DNA from: Marinomonas algicola
GTDB taxonomy: Bacteria; Pseudomonadota; Gammaproteobacteria; Pseudomonadales; Marinomonadaceae
DNA length: 64,000 nt
Assembly (NCBI RefSeq): GCF_014805825.1
Contig: NZ_CP061941.1
Location: 3,472,001-3,536,000 of the forward strand
Reading direction: 5' to 3'
Of this stretch, positions 35,504-44,908 are shown piece after piece. A model generated the notes under the pieces. It was not told the origin of the DNA. It did no database searches and saw only the letters and a program-made list of their open reading frames with translations. How positions within the stretch are numbered: the first letter of the stretch is position 1; each line of letters starts with the position of its first letter. A program made the position numbers and the translations under genes.

Positions 35504-36106
35504 TTATTTCTTCACCGCATAGCCCCATAAATTGGCATGCTCATCGGTCATGACTCTTACTTCTTGAAAGCCTGCTAGGGTAAGTGCTTCAGCAAGGCTA
35601 TTTTTATCAAAGCCACATTTGTGGGCCATAAACTGATTACCCTTTTCTATGGCGCCTTGGTGCCCAAATAATACGTCTATTGGACGAATTGGGCCCATTG
35701 GGGATTGGTACATCACTTCCATTAATTTACCTTCTGCCACCCATTCGGCAACGACTTGTATGTCCGGTAAAGTGACTAAAAAGAAGCCACCTGGCTTTAA
35801 GGTATTGAGTATTTGCTTTAATGCGGTGTCTACTTGATGCAGGTTGAGGTGTTCCAAGTTATGAGAGGAGTAAATGGCGTCAACACTGTTGGTTTTTACA
35901 TGAGATAAATCAGTGATGTCGGCCACTATGTCTGGCTCTAGACTTGGGTCGATGTCGAGACGAACTTGATGCCAGCCATGCCCCTGAAAGCACTCCGGTA
36001 GACGAATATTGTTTTTGTCACCGCAACCCACATTCAAGAAAATCTTATCAGAACGGTCGACCAGTGTCGGTTGTAGGATGGCTAAATCAGCGGCGCTCAT
36101 TGTCAT
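35504..36106 (-). CDS. SAM-dependent methyltransferase, class I
   Basis: A 200-residue class I methyltransferase. The SAM-binding motif I is FLNVGCGDKNN near 23-33, the acidic end of the second strand is RLDIDPSLEPDIVADI, and YSSHNLEHL and LKPGGFFLVTLPD correspond to motifs II and III. Its start overlaps the end of the 874-residue glycosyltransferase by four bases, so it is the last gene of a three-gene minus-strand operon with two GT2 proteins. It probably methylates a sugar, perhaps capping the chain. Since Campylobacter phosphoramidate pathways also need an O-methyltransferase, this is a candidate for that step, but nothing in the sequence proves it. Confidence 0.83.
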   Translation of the reverse strand: MTMSAADLAILQPTLVDRSDKIFLNVGCGDKNNIRLPECFQGHGWHQVRLDIDPSLEPDIVADITDLSHVKTNSVDAIYSSHNLEHLNLHQVDTALKQILNTLKPGGFFLVTLPDIQVVAEWVAEGKLMEVMYQSPMGPIRPIDVLFGHQGAIEKGNQFMAHKCGFDKNSLAEALTLAGFQEVRVMTDEHANLWGYAVKK

Positions 36107-38727
36107 AATGTGTCTTCCTGAGAGTGGTCTAGAGTCGTTAACGTTTGATCATGGGAAATTAACCCAGGTAATCGATTGGTTCTGGCTTGTACAGGCCGAG
36201 GGGGTAACGCCAATGCGGTAAAAGGTGCATTGGCCAGATTAAGCGATAAATTCGGGTTATAGGCCGGGTCATTATTTAACACATGATGCCAGCGCTGTCT
36301 TAAATTGTGCATTTCCCTTTGGGCCCGGGCGGCTTTTTCAGGTACATCGTCTTTGCCTCGGGTCGCGGACTCGGCGTGTATTAATGTCGCTTCGGGCGTC
36401 CAAACGACGGCTTTATCAAGTGCTCGTACTTTTAAACATAAGTCTACATCGTTAAAGCCAACAGGGAAGTCTCGTTCATTTAGGCCTCCCACACGCCAAT
36501 AATCTTCCCGACGAATCAAAAGACACGCGGCGGTTACCATAGAAAACCGTTGAGTAAGCTGATTATTGTTTAAATAGCCAAGATCTTCGTCGGTTAACTG
36601 GTTGCCGACGTGCCCTGCTAAACCATCAAATTGGCCGCCAATCACTCCGCCATGCTGCACCATATTATTCGGCCACAAGAGCTTAGCACCTACTATGCCT
36701 GTGTCTTGACGCATCAACAAGGCGACCATATTACACAGCCATTCTGGGTGGAGAATTTCAATGTCATTGTTCACCAGACCGATGACGTCACTGGTACTGT
36801 GTTGTACACCATAATTATTGATACTGGCATAGTTGAATGGATAGAGATAATCCAGCACGTCAACGTGTGCCGTTCCTCGGCCTATTTTTTGCTTGCCCTG
36901 CGCCGTCACATGCTCAAAGTACTCTAAGGTTTCTGCTTTCTGTGATTGGTTGTTCAAGATAATAAGACGAACGTGGCCGGGATAATCGGTCAGTTCAAAA
37001 AAAGTATCGATGCATTTTTTCAACAGGCTCAATGCATCGCGTGTCGGTATCACTAACGTGACGTCAGGCCAGGTGTCTAATTGACGTTGTAATCGTAATC
37101 GCTGCGGGGTCTTTTCATCTTGGCTTAATGTGGCCATGGCGTCATATTGCATTAAATATTCTTGTCTGGCCAAAAACTCACTTGCACTAATGGCTTTATT
37201 TAAGCCGCTGTCATGACGATGAAGTCCAATTTGCGGGAGATGAACCACATCTTGGCTATTGATGGATTTAGCGGCTTTTGTTTCACCTACCTGAACTTCA
37301 TCCGCATGACTTAGTTCGGCTTTTAGTTCAGCTTTTAGTTCAGCTAAAGCCATAACCAAAGCATAGCTGAGCTGCTCGGGCGCGTTAGGCAACCGAACCA
37401 AGCTATGCTGTATTAAATCACTTGAGGCAATGCATAAGGTGGCATTTAAGTAGTTCTGACACCAGAGGCGATCTATATCAAATGCAGGGAGAAAAGCCGG
37501 TAATCGTGGTGACTGATGTGGGTTTATCACGGCATCATCATTCGGGTAATCGGCAAGGTAATCAAAATCCGTATAATAGAGCTTGGCTCGATGCGCCTCC
37601 ATTGCATGACGTATTTGATTCAGTGCCTCTTCCGCAATATGATCTTGGCTCTGTATTTGAGCGATCCAATCACAAGCCTCGGCGGCTTGCTGTAACGTCT
37701 CTTGATACGCGTCACCTGAAAGCACTTCCGTCACACTAAAGTGCTGTACGGCAAATGCATCTGAAGCGGACAAAAGTGCTTTTGCTTCAGACGTTGGCTC
37801 TCCCAACCAGATCACCCCAAGTGTTGGGCCAGTCGACGCTATTTTTTTCACTTGTTGACTGGATGGCTTTTTCTTAGCTTGGAGGCTTTTTTGTGTTGGC
37901 TTAGTCTTGTTGCTAGGCATTTTCGTCTGACTGGAAAAGGTTTCCAACCACAAAGGGTAGTCGTCAAAGCGAACGCTGGGCTGAATCACACGTTCACTGT
38001 ATTGTGCTACTTTTAATACTAAAGGGGCCAATTTTTCGGTTTCAAACAGGTTTGTTTGCAAGAGGCTCGACAGCCCTTTTGGCCACTCTTGAATGGTAAG
38101 TGGACTGCCCTGCAACACTCTGCCTTTGCTATCAAGCACACTCAAGGTATGGCTTTTCCCATCAGCTAAACTCAGGGGCAAATCAAGAGAAAAACCCGCT
38201 TCTACATATTTTCCATGAATCGCTTGCCAACGAGTTGGTTTCGCTCTCGCGATTAACCTGTGACCTTCGTACACTAAAATATCTAATGGCTGATCTGGCT
38301 CTTGATCGTCCACCAGCCAACCATGCAAACACAGACCAGGTTGCCAAAGCACACGTGAGCTTTCTGTTGTATGAGATGTATCTTGCGGCAACACAGACAA
38401 AGACAAACGATGCAAAACGTTTTCCTCGTCATTCGCTAGGGAAATGGACAGTTCATCAACGCCTTTAATAAGGTCGTCATTGAGCATTGTACGAAAACCG
38501 TGACATCCATCACCAGGAGACAAAGGGTGAAATTGATCCGCTATGGCTAACCCCACCTGTTTACCGCCTGCTATCACAGAGACAACCCACCTTTTTCCAG
38601 GCTTTTCTTCGCTGTGTACCCAGCCTTGTATCAGGTTACTGGAAAAGTTGGTGATGCGCCCTACCGGCGGCACATCGTCCTGATTGGTTAGGTTATTCAC
38701 TTTTTGAGAGTCCATCGTTGACGTCAT
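36103..38727 (-). CDS. GT2 glycosyltransferase with two N-terminal GW-type domains
   Basis: The protein has 874 residues. Two related accessory domains lie near 20-105 (RITNFSSNLIQGWVHSEEKP, DGCHGFRTML) and 125-205 (GLCLHGWLVDDQEPDQPLDI). A Lys/Gln-rich linker near 270-300 leads to a poorly conserved middle region. The catalytic GT2 domain is about 555-830: VTLVIPTRDALSLLKKCID, VIGLVNNDIEILHPEWL with NND in the metal-binding position, and FPVGFNDVDLCLKVRALDK. This style is seen in rhamnan and O-antigen synthases. It is one base after the upstream 942-residue gene and overlaps the methyltransferase, so all three form one operon. Confidence 0.87.
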   Translation of the reverse strand: MTSTMDSQKVNNLTNQDDVPPVGRITNFSSNLIQGWVHSEEKPGKRWVVSVIAGGKQVGLAIADQFHPLSPGDGCHGFRTMLNDDLIKGVDELSISLANDEENVLHRLSLSVLPQDTSHTTESSRVLWQPGLCLHGWLVDDQEPDQPLDILVYEGHRLIARAKPTRWQAIHGKYVEAGFSLDLPLSLADGKSHTLSVLDSKGRVLQGSPLTIQEWPKGLSSLLQTNLFETEKLAPLVLKVAQYSERVIQPSVRFDDYPLWLETFSSQTKMPSNKTKPTQKSLQAKKKPSSQQVKKIASTGPTLGVIWLGEPTSEAKALLSASDAFAVQHFSVTEVLSGDAYQETLQQAAEACDWIAQIQSQDHIAEEALNQIRHAMEAHRAKLYYTDFDYLADYPNDDAVINPHQSPRLPAFLPAFDIDRLWCQNYLNATLCIASSDLIQHSLVRLPNAPEQLSYALVMALAELKAELKAELSHADEVQVGETKAAKSINSQDVVHLPQIGLHRHDSGLNKAISASEFLARQEYLMQYDAMATLSQDEKTPQRLRLQRQLDTWPDVTLVIPTRDALSLLKKCIDTFFELTDYPGHVRLIILNNQSQKAETLEYFEHVTAQGKQKIGRGTAHVDVLDYLYPFNYASINNYGVQHSTSDVIGLVNNDIEILHPEWLCNMVALLMRQDTGIVGAKLLWPNNMVQHGGVIGGQFDGLAGHVGNQLTDEDLGYLNNNQLTQRFSMVTAACLLIRREDYWRVGGLNERDFPVGFNDVDLCLKVRALDKAVVWTPEATLIHAESATRGKDDVPEKAARAQREMHNLRQRWHHVLNNDPAYNPNLSLNLANAPFTALALPPRPVQARTNRLPGLISHDQTLTTLDHSQEDTL

Positions 38728-38728
38728 T

Positions 38729-41557
38729 CTAGTTGTCTGCTGTGTTTATCGGGTTGTTTATTCGGGTTGCACCTGAGCGCGTGCTGTTCACATCAGCGCT
38801 ATTTGCATTCGATCGTTGCACATCCGCAGTATTGGCGTTGATTAGCGTCTTCTCGTTGGCCCATCCATAAGTAAGTTGCTGTAAATTCGTTAGCCAAAAC
38901 ACATTATCCTCTTTTAGCTGATGTAGCATTATGAACCCTCTTTCCATGCTTGCCATACCCTCTCCTTTCATAGCAACGGCCGAGTGATCCATACTATCAC
39001 ACCTATCTAGACAATCTTGACTGATCAGCCAAGGTAAATTGCGCTTCTCATCCAGCAATCGCGCTTCTTGAAGTGTGGCCGGCAAGGTATCTAACAATAA
39101 AACCCCATCCAAAGGAAAATGCTGACAGTAGAAATCGACTCTTTCATCGTGTCGACTTAGAGAAAAAGGCATGGGAAAGACCTTCGCCGTTGCAAAAATC
39201 GCAGCGTTACTTACTGTAGGGTAACGAGTTGGCATCAAGTAAACAGGGGCTGCTTGCGCCGCCAGCTGATTCGCTAAGTGAATAAATTCGGTTGAAGCAA
39301 AGGCCTCTTCCTGCCCGACAACCGCCAAAATAACCGAGTGCTTTTCGGCTTGCCAAGCTTGCCACTTTTGCGGAGCATGATTAAGCAGCGTATCAAGGTC
39401 GGCTGCCTCTTCCTTTTCTGCCGTATTTGCTTTTTCTGCTGCATTAAGCACCATCGAATGCGGTGTCGCAGCAACAGAGACACTCGGTACTGTACTTTGC
39501 CACCAACGCTTCAAAGAATACGTATCCGCATAAAGTGTAAACACACCCAGCTTCTGTAAGTCTTGCTGCAACAGGTTTATTTGATCAGGGAGCGTGTATT
39601 GAATACGCCACGCATGAGGCGCTCTTCCCGCCAGCGTCACCTGATATGAGTTAATACGGGCCAATATGAAAGTATGACCCTGGAAGCGATTCGCTTCTAT
39701 ATCCGTTAAAAACCGCTCGGCCAAGGCTAACGAATGGCAAATTCTTAGCTCGCTTTGCTGAGTTGGATTAATCCTAGTATGGGCCTGTTCGTGCAGCCAT
39801 ACTCGACGAAGGCGATTACGTCCGTGCTTCATGGGGTCACGACGTAAGCAGGTTTTGAAGTTTTTTGTGGAATCCGGGTAGCGTTTTTCAATAATATTTA
39901 GATTTTGCATCACCCTAAAGCGTTTTTCTTCACCAAAAGAAAGCCCTCCTTGGTGAGCCACCACAGTGTTCATCGCCCCTAGGTGAAGCCACCCTTTTGA
40001 CGCCGCGCGATAGCTCCAATCACTCTCTTCTCCGTATCCTCTTCTCAACATGGGATCCAGCCCTCCGACATCGGCTAATGCATCACGTGTCATGTAGAAA
40101 CAAAAGCCACACCCGGTATCAAGAGGCACACTCATATCTTGAGCGTTCGCAATCGAAGCGGCACGGTCTAACTGGGCTAATTGTTCAGGGGTGAGTGCTT
40201 TGGCTGGGTCGCAAGGGGCCAGCAGACTCATTAATTCACCATTATTAGTAAAAGGCGTAACTGAAGCTACCTTCTCCGTGGAGTAAGCCACCTTTTGCAA
40301 TCTATCAAGCCAGTCTCCATGCACTAACGTGTCTGAGTTCAGTAAGACGACGTCACCTTTGGCAACGCTTAAACCATGATTTACACTGCCAATAAATCCC
40401 ATATTATGCGCATGATGCCGTAGCGTGATGTGCCCTTCATCGGCCAGCGCCTGCAATGCGTCCACCAACTCAAACTCAGGACTGGCATCATTAATTACCA
40501 GAATACGCTGCGGGGTTTTATTCGCCGAATGACACGCTAAAACACTTTGAACACAGGCCAAGGTCATTTCTTTATTGGCGTATACGGGAATAATGACATC
40601 AACCGCTGAGCCGATTTTGTTCGTCACATCGCCGATCACTTGCGTTTTATTGGAAGCGTTTTTCTTCGAAACATTTTTTGTTAACTTGGTTTTATTGGAA
40701 AAATCCGAAGACAATGCATTAGATACCGCTTTCTCATCTTTCCTCTGATACATTGGTGGCGTTGTTGGCATCCAGATTAAGGGACAACCGACCAACACAT
40801 CCACTTGCTGACGACCGGCCCTAACCACCCCAACTTGAACCGTTTGATAATCCATTTCTTGTTGTGCAAAAATCACTTCAACTTTAAGAATAGACCACTC
40901 TGCATCCTGATAAAGCAGCTCACTGGGGGTTAGCAACATTTGCTTTCCCCCCGTTGCAATGACTAACTGGGGTGTCGCTTGTGATGATTTAACAGCGATC
41001 CAACCAATTAATTTATCCCCTTGCTGAGTAACGGCCCCCAATTCTGGTAGATAACCCTCAGGAAGTAGCCTAATCACCGTTAAAATGGATTGTATTTTCG
41101 TTAGTTCGGGTAGATGCCAATGGAGCATTTTTTTAGCTAATTGCTCATTTTCGGCTGACTCACTCACTAATAATGCCAAAAAATATTGCTGAAATGCCTC
41201 AAATTCAGTTGGAGTCGTTCGATACCATTCCGCAGCTACTGGTCGATAAGCATCTGCAAGCGCTGATTTATCGCTATTCGACTCCACCGATGACAAACGT
41301 AATTGATTCGAAAGTAAAGTCGTTAACAGCTGTATTGGAATAGGGCCCGAATCACGCAAAGACAAACTCATCAATGCCGCAAGTGCATACTTAGGATCGT
41401 TCTTCTTAGAAGCCATCAAACCGATCCACAAGAGACTTTCGTTTAACAAATCTTCATTCGTTAATCCACCTTGAATCAGCGCCAAAAGCTCGTCGTATTT
41501 TTCCTCAGAAAAAAGCGTCCCTAATGACTTTTTGTATTGCTCGTACGTAATCGGCAA
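38729..41557 (-). CDS. Large GT2 glycosyltransferase, 942 aa
   Basis: The first 310 residues are helical at the N-terminus, then beta-rich. A GT2 domain spans about 318-590: VDVIIPVYANKEMTLACVQ, LVINDASPEFELVDAL, VVLLNSDTLVHGDWL as the DxD-type metal site, and MLRRGYGEESDWSYRA. The C-terminal 330 residues include segments compatible with a GT-B-type domain (SLALAERFLTDIEANRF, SQDCLDRCDSMDHS), but no clear catalytic motif is seen. It is the first gene of the three-gene minus-strand operon. The 562-base upstream gap contains repeats. A role in chain polymerisation is inferred only from context. Confidence 0.85.
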   Translation of the reverse strand: MPITYEQYKKSLGTLFSEEKYDELLALIQGGLTNEDLLNESLLWIGLMASKKNDPKYALAALMSLSLRDSGPIPIQLLTTLLSNQLRLSSVESNSDKSALADAYRPVAAEWYRTTPTEFEAFQQYFLALLVSESAENEQLAKKMLHWHLPELTKIQSILTVIRLLPEGYLPELGAVTQQGDKLIGWIAVKSSQATPQLVIATGGKQMLLTPSELLYQDAEWSILKVEVIFAQQEMDYQTVQVGVVRAGRQQVDVLVGCPLIWMPTTPPMYQRKDEKAVSNALSSDFSNKTKLTKNVSKKNASNKTQVIGDVTNKIGSAVDVIIPVYANKEMTLACVQSVLACHSANKTPQRILVINDASPEFELVDALQALADEGHITLRHHAHNMGFIGSVNHGLSVAKGDVVLLNSDTLVHGDWLDRLQKVAYSTEKVASVTPFTNNGELMSLLAPCDPAKALTPEQLAQLDRAASIANAQDMSVPLDTGCGFCFYMTRDALADVGGLDPMLRRGYGEESDWSYRAASKGWLHLGAMNTVVAHQGGLSFGEEKRFRVMQNLNIIEKRYPDSTKNFKTCLRRDPMKHGRNRLRRVWLHEQAHTRINPTQQSELRICHSLALAERFLTDIEANRFQGHTFILARINSYQVTLAGRAPHAWRIQYTLPDQINLLQQDLQKLGVFTLYADTYSLKRWWQSTVPSVSVAATPHSMVLNAAEKANTAEKEEAADLDTLLNHAPQKWQAWQAEKHSVILAVVGQEEAFASTEFIHLANQLAAQAAPVYLMPTRYPTVSNAAIFATAKVFPMPFSLSRHDERVDFYCQHFPLDGVLLLDTLPATLQEARLLDEKRNLPWLISQDCLDRCDSMDHSAVAMKGEGMASMERGFIMLHQLKEDNVFWLTNLQQLTYGWANEKTLINANTADVQRSNANSADVNSTRSGATRINNPINTADN

Positions 41558-41689
41558 AGAAAATCCCTAATACAATCAGCTTTATGAATAATCAGCTAAA
41601 TACATGAACTCGTTAACCAAAACTCTATAACGCAGTATGGAAAACGCTCTAATCTAGATGTTCCTACTCTAATGGAAAAGAAGTAAATT

Positions 41690-41735
41690 AAAAAAATACC
41701 GTACTGTCAAGCAACACAGTATTCTCATCTCATGA
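41690..41735. other. Decayed copy of the RTX-gene terminator
   Basis: AAAAAAATACCGTACTG at about 41694-41706 matches the left arm of the terminators at 42055 and 43604, including upstream bases (AGAAG), but the right arm has degraded to CAGTATT. It suggests that a former third RTX-type gene end lay here. Confidence 0.5.
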
Positions 41736-41774
41736 AATAAGTGAATTTTAAATAAGATATACCGCATTGTCGGG

Positions 41775-42036
41775 ATAAATCAAATAAAAGTAGGTCGGTC
41801 TTCAGGCCGACATTCTTCGCGTATATGCGTTTGTTGTCGGGCTAAAGCAAACAAAAAGTAGGTTGTGCTTTAGCGCAACAATTGTCAAGGATATCGATGC
41901 GTTGTCGGGATAAATCCCGGCCTTCAGGCCGACATTCTTGGCGTATATGCGTTTGTTGTCGGGCTAAAGCCGCGACCTACAGGCCGTAACAATTGTCAAT
42001 TATATCGATGCGTTGTCGGGATAAATCCCGGCCTAT
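41775..42036. repeat. REP-like repeats between the GT2 operon and the first RTX/DUF4214 gene
   Basis: Two copies of an approximately 120-base unit containing GCGTATATGCGTTTGTTGTC and CGGGCTAAAGC, near 41807 and 41927, each with the shared arm and spacer TGTCAAGGATATCGATG or variants. The gap 41558-42119 otherwise holds only terminator-like hairpins; I see no gene. Confidence 0.82.
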
Positions 42037-42054
42037 GATTTTAGAAGAGATACA

Positions 42055-42092
42055 TAAAAAAATACCGCACTGAAAAACAGTACGGTATTTTG
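42055..42092 (-). terminator. Rho-independent terminator of the first RTX/DUF4214 gene
   Basis: AAATACCGCACTG and CAGTACGGTATTT pair around an AAAAA loop, with one mismatch. On the minus strand a T-rich tract follows. It starts 28 bases past the gene end. Confidence 0.85.
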
Positions 42093-42119
42093 ATTACTAA
42101 GTATCGCTACAGATTTTGA

Positions 42120-43244
42120 TTAGACCATGAAGTCCCAATCTGTTTCAGATACAGATTTCGTTTCAAACTCATCAGACTCAACAAACGCCTGAGCAACGAT
42201 GTCTAGAGAAGCACCGTTTTCTAGTTCGCCTGTCCAGTAAGCTTTGTCTTCTGCTGTCGCATCACGGTTAAGCAGTTGCGTATACAGTAAGTCAACCGCT
42301 TTTTCACGATCAGCGGCTACTGTCATGTCTAGGTAAGCCATGTTTGCACCGCTTTCTTCACTGGTTAGCATCCATTTCACTGCGCCACCCAAAGATAGAC
42401 CGTTGTCTACTTGGTCTGCCCAGTATTGAAGACCATCAAGATCCGCTTGACCGTCTTTACGACCTGCCGAGCTGCTGAACATTTGTTTGTACAGCGTTAC
42501 CAAGGCTTTCACGTCAGCACTTTGCTCAACCGCAACGGCGCCGTCGGCGAATGTTAGGGATTCAGCGTTAACCACTTGCGTTACATCGCCAGTCGCATTG
42601 TTTGTTACGGTTGTTTGCGCACCTGTTTGACTCACAGTGTAATCCGCTTGGTTGCCAGTGAACATCACCGCATCCGCACCTGAACCACCGTATACCGAAT
42701 CGTTCCCTGCGCCGCCTTGGATAGAATCGGAACCGATGCCACCCGCTAGGTAGTCATCACCACCGCTTGATGCGATTGTGTCGTTACCTTCACCGCCTTG
42801 CACTGTTGTGTTCTTATCACCATTCACTGTGAATTTATCCGCACCAGAGGTACCAACAATCACACGCTCAACGGTATTAAAGATAACATCAACACCAGTA
42901 TTACCATTAAAGATAAACGCCTGGCCTTTAGTGGAGCCTTCTTCTGCAGCAATGATCACTGGACCAGTAATGCCGGTGAAAAGAGCAGGATCAATGAAGA
43001 TGACATCGTTTTCTGGGTTCGTTGTAACACGCGTGACTTCAACACCTTGTGGATTTACTATCGCATCTACCGAACCCACCCTTAGAAGCGTTGTGGCAAC
43101 GTTTACTACTGGAGAAAGTGTCGAAACTCCTGGCGTTCCTGGATTACTAGACGCCACCAAATTGGTGATCGCCTGCCCCACTCCCTCACCGTAGGTTTGA
43201 ACTACCGAAGACGTTAATTCTTCTTGGGTTGTATTATAACTCAT
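42120..43244 (-). CDS. RTX-type calcium-binding protein with DUF4214 domain, copy 1
   Basis: This 374-residue acidic protein lacks a classical signal peptide. After a variable N-terminal 110 residues (MSYNTTQEELTSSVVQTYGE) come three RTX calcium-binding nonapeptide runs near 155-185 (GGEGNDTIA, GGIGSDSIQ, GGAGNDSVYGGSGAD). A DUF4214 domain follows (about 245-365: LVTLYKQMFSSSAGRKDG, DGLQYWADQVDNGLSL, LLNRDATAEDKAYWTGEL). The C-terminus DWDFMV could serve as the type I secretion tail. It is probably a secreted or surface protein. It is almost identical to the copy at 43670-44788 from residue 110 onward but differs in the N-terminal part. Its role beside the polysaccharide genes is unknown; anchoring or matrix formation are possibilities. 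Confidence 0.85.
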   Translation of the reverse strand: MSYNTTQEELTSSVVQTYGEGVGQAITNLVASSNPGTPGVSTLSPVVNVATTLLRVGSVDAIVNPQGVEVTRVTTNPENDVIFIDPALFTGITGPVIIAAEEGSTKGQAFIFNGNTGVDVIFNTVERVIVGTSGADKFTVNGDKNTTVQGGEGNDTIASSGGDDYLAGGIGSDSIQGGAGNDSVYGGSGADAVMFTGNQADYTVSQTGAQTTVTNNATGDVTQVVNAESLTFADGAVAVEQSADVKALVTLYKQMFSSSAGRKDGQADLDGLQYWADQVDNGLSLGGAVKWMLTSEESGANMAYLDMTVAADREKAVDLLYTQLLNRDATAEDKAYWTGELENGASLDIVAQAFVESDEFETKSVSETDWDFMV

Positions 43245-43404
43245 ATTTATCCCTGCCCATGTCTAGGTTAAGTTATTCAAAGTAATCAAATAAGCTGTCT
43301 ATAAATCATACCACAATCAATCGATTTTCCCACTCATTTAATGGTTACCTATTTAACAGCCACTACATAACTGTCTAAATCACTGACGAGCAAGCAATGC
43401 CTAA

Positions 43405-43460
43405 AATAATAGTCAAAAAAAACCACACTGAAACATAGCGCGGTTTTTGGATTACATAGC
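43405..43460. other. Diverged terminator-like remnant
   Basis: AAAAAAAACCACACTGAAA and GCGCGGTTTTTGGATTACA resemble the RTX terminators, including the GATTAC that follows them, but with several changes. It sits just upstream of the first RTX gene promoter region. Confidence 0.4.
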
Positions 43461-43494
43461 GCTAATAACACGACCAGTGAGCATGGCTTTTTGT

Positions 43495-43576
43495 CGGGAC
43501 TACACATAAAGGTCGGTCTTCAGGCCGACAGCCTTAGAGTATATTCGTATTTCGTCGGGATAAATCCCGCTCTACG
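43495..43576. repeat. REP-like repeat between the two RTX/DUF4214 genes
   Basis: A shortened copy with GGTCGGTCTTCAGGCCGACA and TCGTCGGGATAAATCCCG. It lies in the 425-base gap 43245-43669, which has the same order as the gap before the other copy: decayed terminator, repeat, intact terminator. Confidence 0.75.
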
Positions 43577-43603
43577 ATTCTATATTTACCTTAGAAGCGA
43601 TAC

Positions 43604-43641
43604 ACAAAAAAATACCGTACTGAAAAACAGTACGGTATTTT
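43604..43641 (-). terminator. Rho-independent terminator of the second RTX/DUF4214 gene
   Basis: AAATACCGTACTG and CAGTACGGTATTT form a perfect 13-base stem around AAAAA; the minus-strand product ends in a T tract. It is nearly identical to the terminator at 42055. Confidence 0.88.
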
Positions 43642-43669
43642 GATTACAGAATATCGTTACAGAGATTGA

Positions 43670-44788
43670 TTAGACCATGAAGTCCCAGTCTGCATCAGCC
43701 ACTGTCTTCGTTGCGAACTCATCAGACTCAACAAAAGCCTGAGCAACAACGTCTAGAGACACGCCGTTTTCAAGTTCGCCAGTCCAGTAAGCTTTGCCAT
43801 CTGCATCCGCATCACGGTTAAGCAATTGCGTGTACAGCAAGTCAACTGCTGTATCACGGTCAGCTGCAACAGTCATGTCTAGGTAAGCCATGTTTGCGCC
43901 ACTTTCCGCACTTGTTAGCATCCATTTCACTGCGCCACCCAAAGATAGACCGTTGTCTACTTGGTCTGCCCAGTATTGAAGACCATCAAGATCCGCTTGA
44001 CCGTCTTTACGACCTGCCGAGCTGCTGAACATTTGTTTGTACAAAGTAACAAGTGCTTTCACATCAGCACTTTGCTCAACCGCAACGGCGCCATCTGCGA
44101 ACGTTAGGGATTCAGCGTTAACCACTTGTGTTACATCGCCAGTCGCTTTGTTTGTTACTGTTGTTTGTGCACCCGTTTGAGTCACAGTGTAATCTGCTTG
44201 GTTGCCAGTGAACATCACCGCATCCGCACCTGAACCACCGTATACCGAATCGTTACCTGCGCCGCCTTGGATAGAATCGGAACCGATGCCACCCGCTAGG
44301 TAATCGTTACCACCACTTGATGTGATTGTGTCGTTACCTTCACCGCCTTGTACTGTTGTGTTCTTATCACCATTTACTGTGAATTTATCAGAACCAGAGG
44401 TACCAACGATCACACGTTCAACGGTATTAAAGGTAACATCAACACCTTGACCACCATTAAAGACAAACGCCTGACCTTTAGTGGAGCCTTCTTCTGCGGC
44501 AATGGTCAATGGACCAGTGCCTAGGAGAGCAGCAGGATCGATGATGATGACATCGTCTTCTTGTTTCGTTGTGATGCGCGTTTCAGTAACACCTTGTGGG
44601 TTTACAGATCTTGTCACCGTACCCAAATCTTCAGGCGTTACAGCGACGTGTATCACTGGCGTAGGTGCCGGGCCTGTAGGGTCCGTAGGTGGCAGTACAA
44701 CCAAATCGGAGACCGCCTTGGCAACTACCTCACCGTAGGTTTGCTCTAAAGAAGCGTTTAGCTCTTCTTGAGTTGAATTATAGCTCAT
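43670..44788 (-). CDS. RTX-type calcium-binding protein with DUF4214 domain, copy 2
   Basis: This 372-residue paralogue of the gene at 42120-43244 has the same plan: a variable N-terminal part with MSYNSTQEELNASLEQTYGE and a proline-rich PPTDPTGPAPTP stretch, RTX nonapeptides near 153-183, DUF4214 domain near 243-363, and an acidic tail ending DWDFMV. From about residue 108 on, the two proteins differ at only scattered positions, so the duplication is recent or the copies are being homogenised. Each has its own terminator, so each is probably transcribed separately. No type I secretion genes are in the window, so export would depend on genes elsewhere. Confidence 0.85.
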   Translation of the reverse strand: MSYNSTQEELNASLEQTYGEVVAKAVSDLVVLPPTDPTGPAPTPVIHVAVTPEDLGTVTRSVNPQGVTETRITTKQEDDVIIIDPAALLGTGPLTIAAEEGSTKGQAFVFNGGQGVDVTFNTVERVIVGTSGSDKFTVNGDKNTTVQGGEGNDTITSSGGNDYLAGGIGSDSIQGGAGNDSVYGGSGADAVMFTGNQADYTVTQTGAQTTVTNKATGDVTQVVNAESLTFADGAVAVEQSADVKALVTLYKQMFSSSAGRKDGQADLDGLQYWADQVDNGLSLGGAVKWMLTSAESGANMAYLDMTVAADRDTAVDLLYTQLLNRDADADGKAYWTGELENGVSLDVVAQAFVESDEFATKTVADADWDFMV

Positions 44789-44908
44789 ATTTATTCCTTC
44801 CCATGCATAGGTTTAAGCTTAGAACTCAAATCCGTATTTTGCGCTTAAAACAAAACACGAATATCAGATCCAATATCTGATTCTTTTAACAGAATTCACT
44901 ACCCCAAT

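Noticed and set aside
42778..43194. A 138-codon frame antisense to the first RTX/DUF4214 gene
   Set aside because: The sense strand has clear RTX nonapeptides; the antisense frame is a by-product of the Gly-Asp-rich codons.
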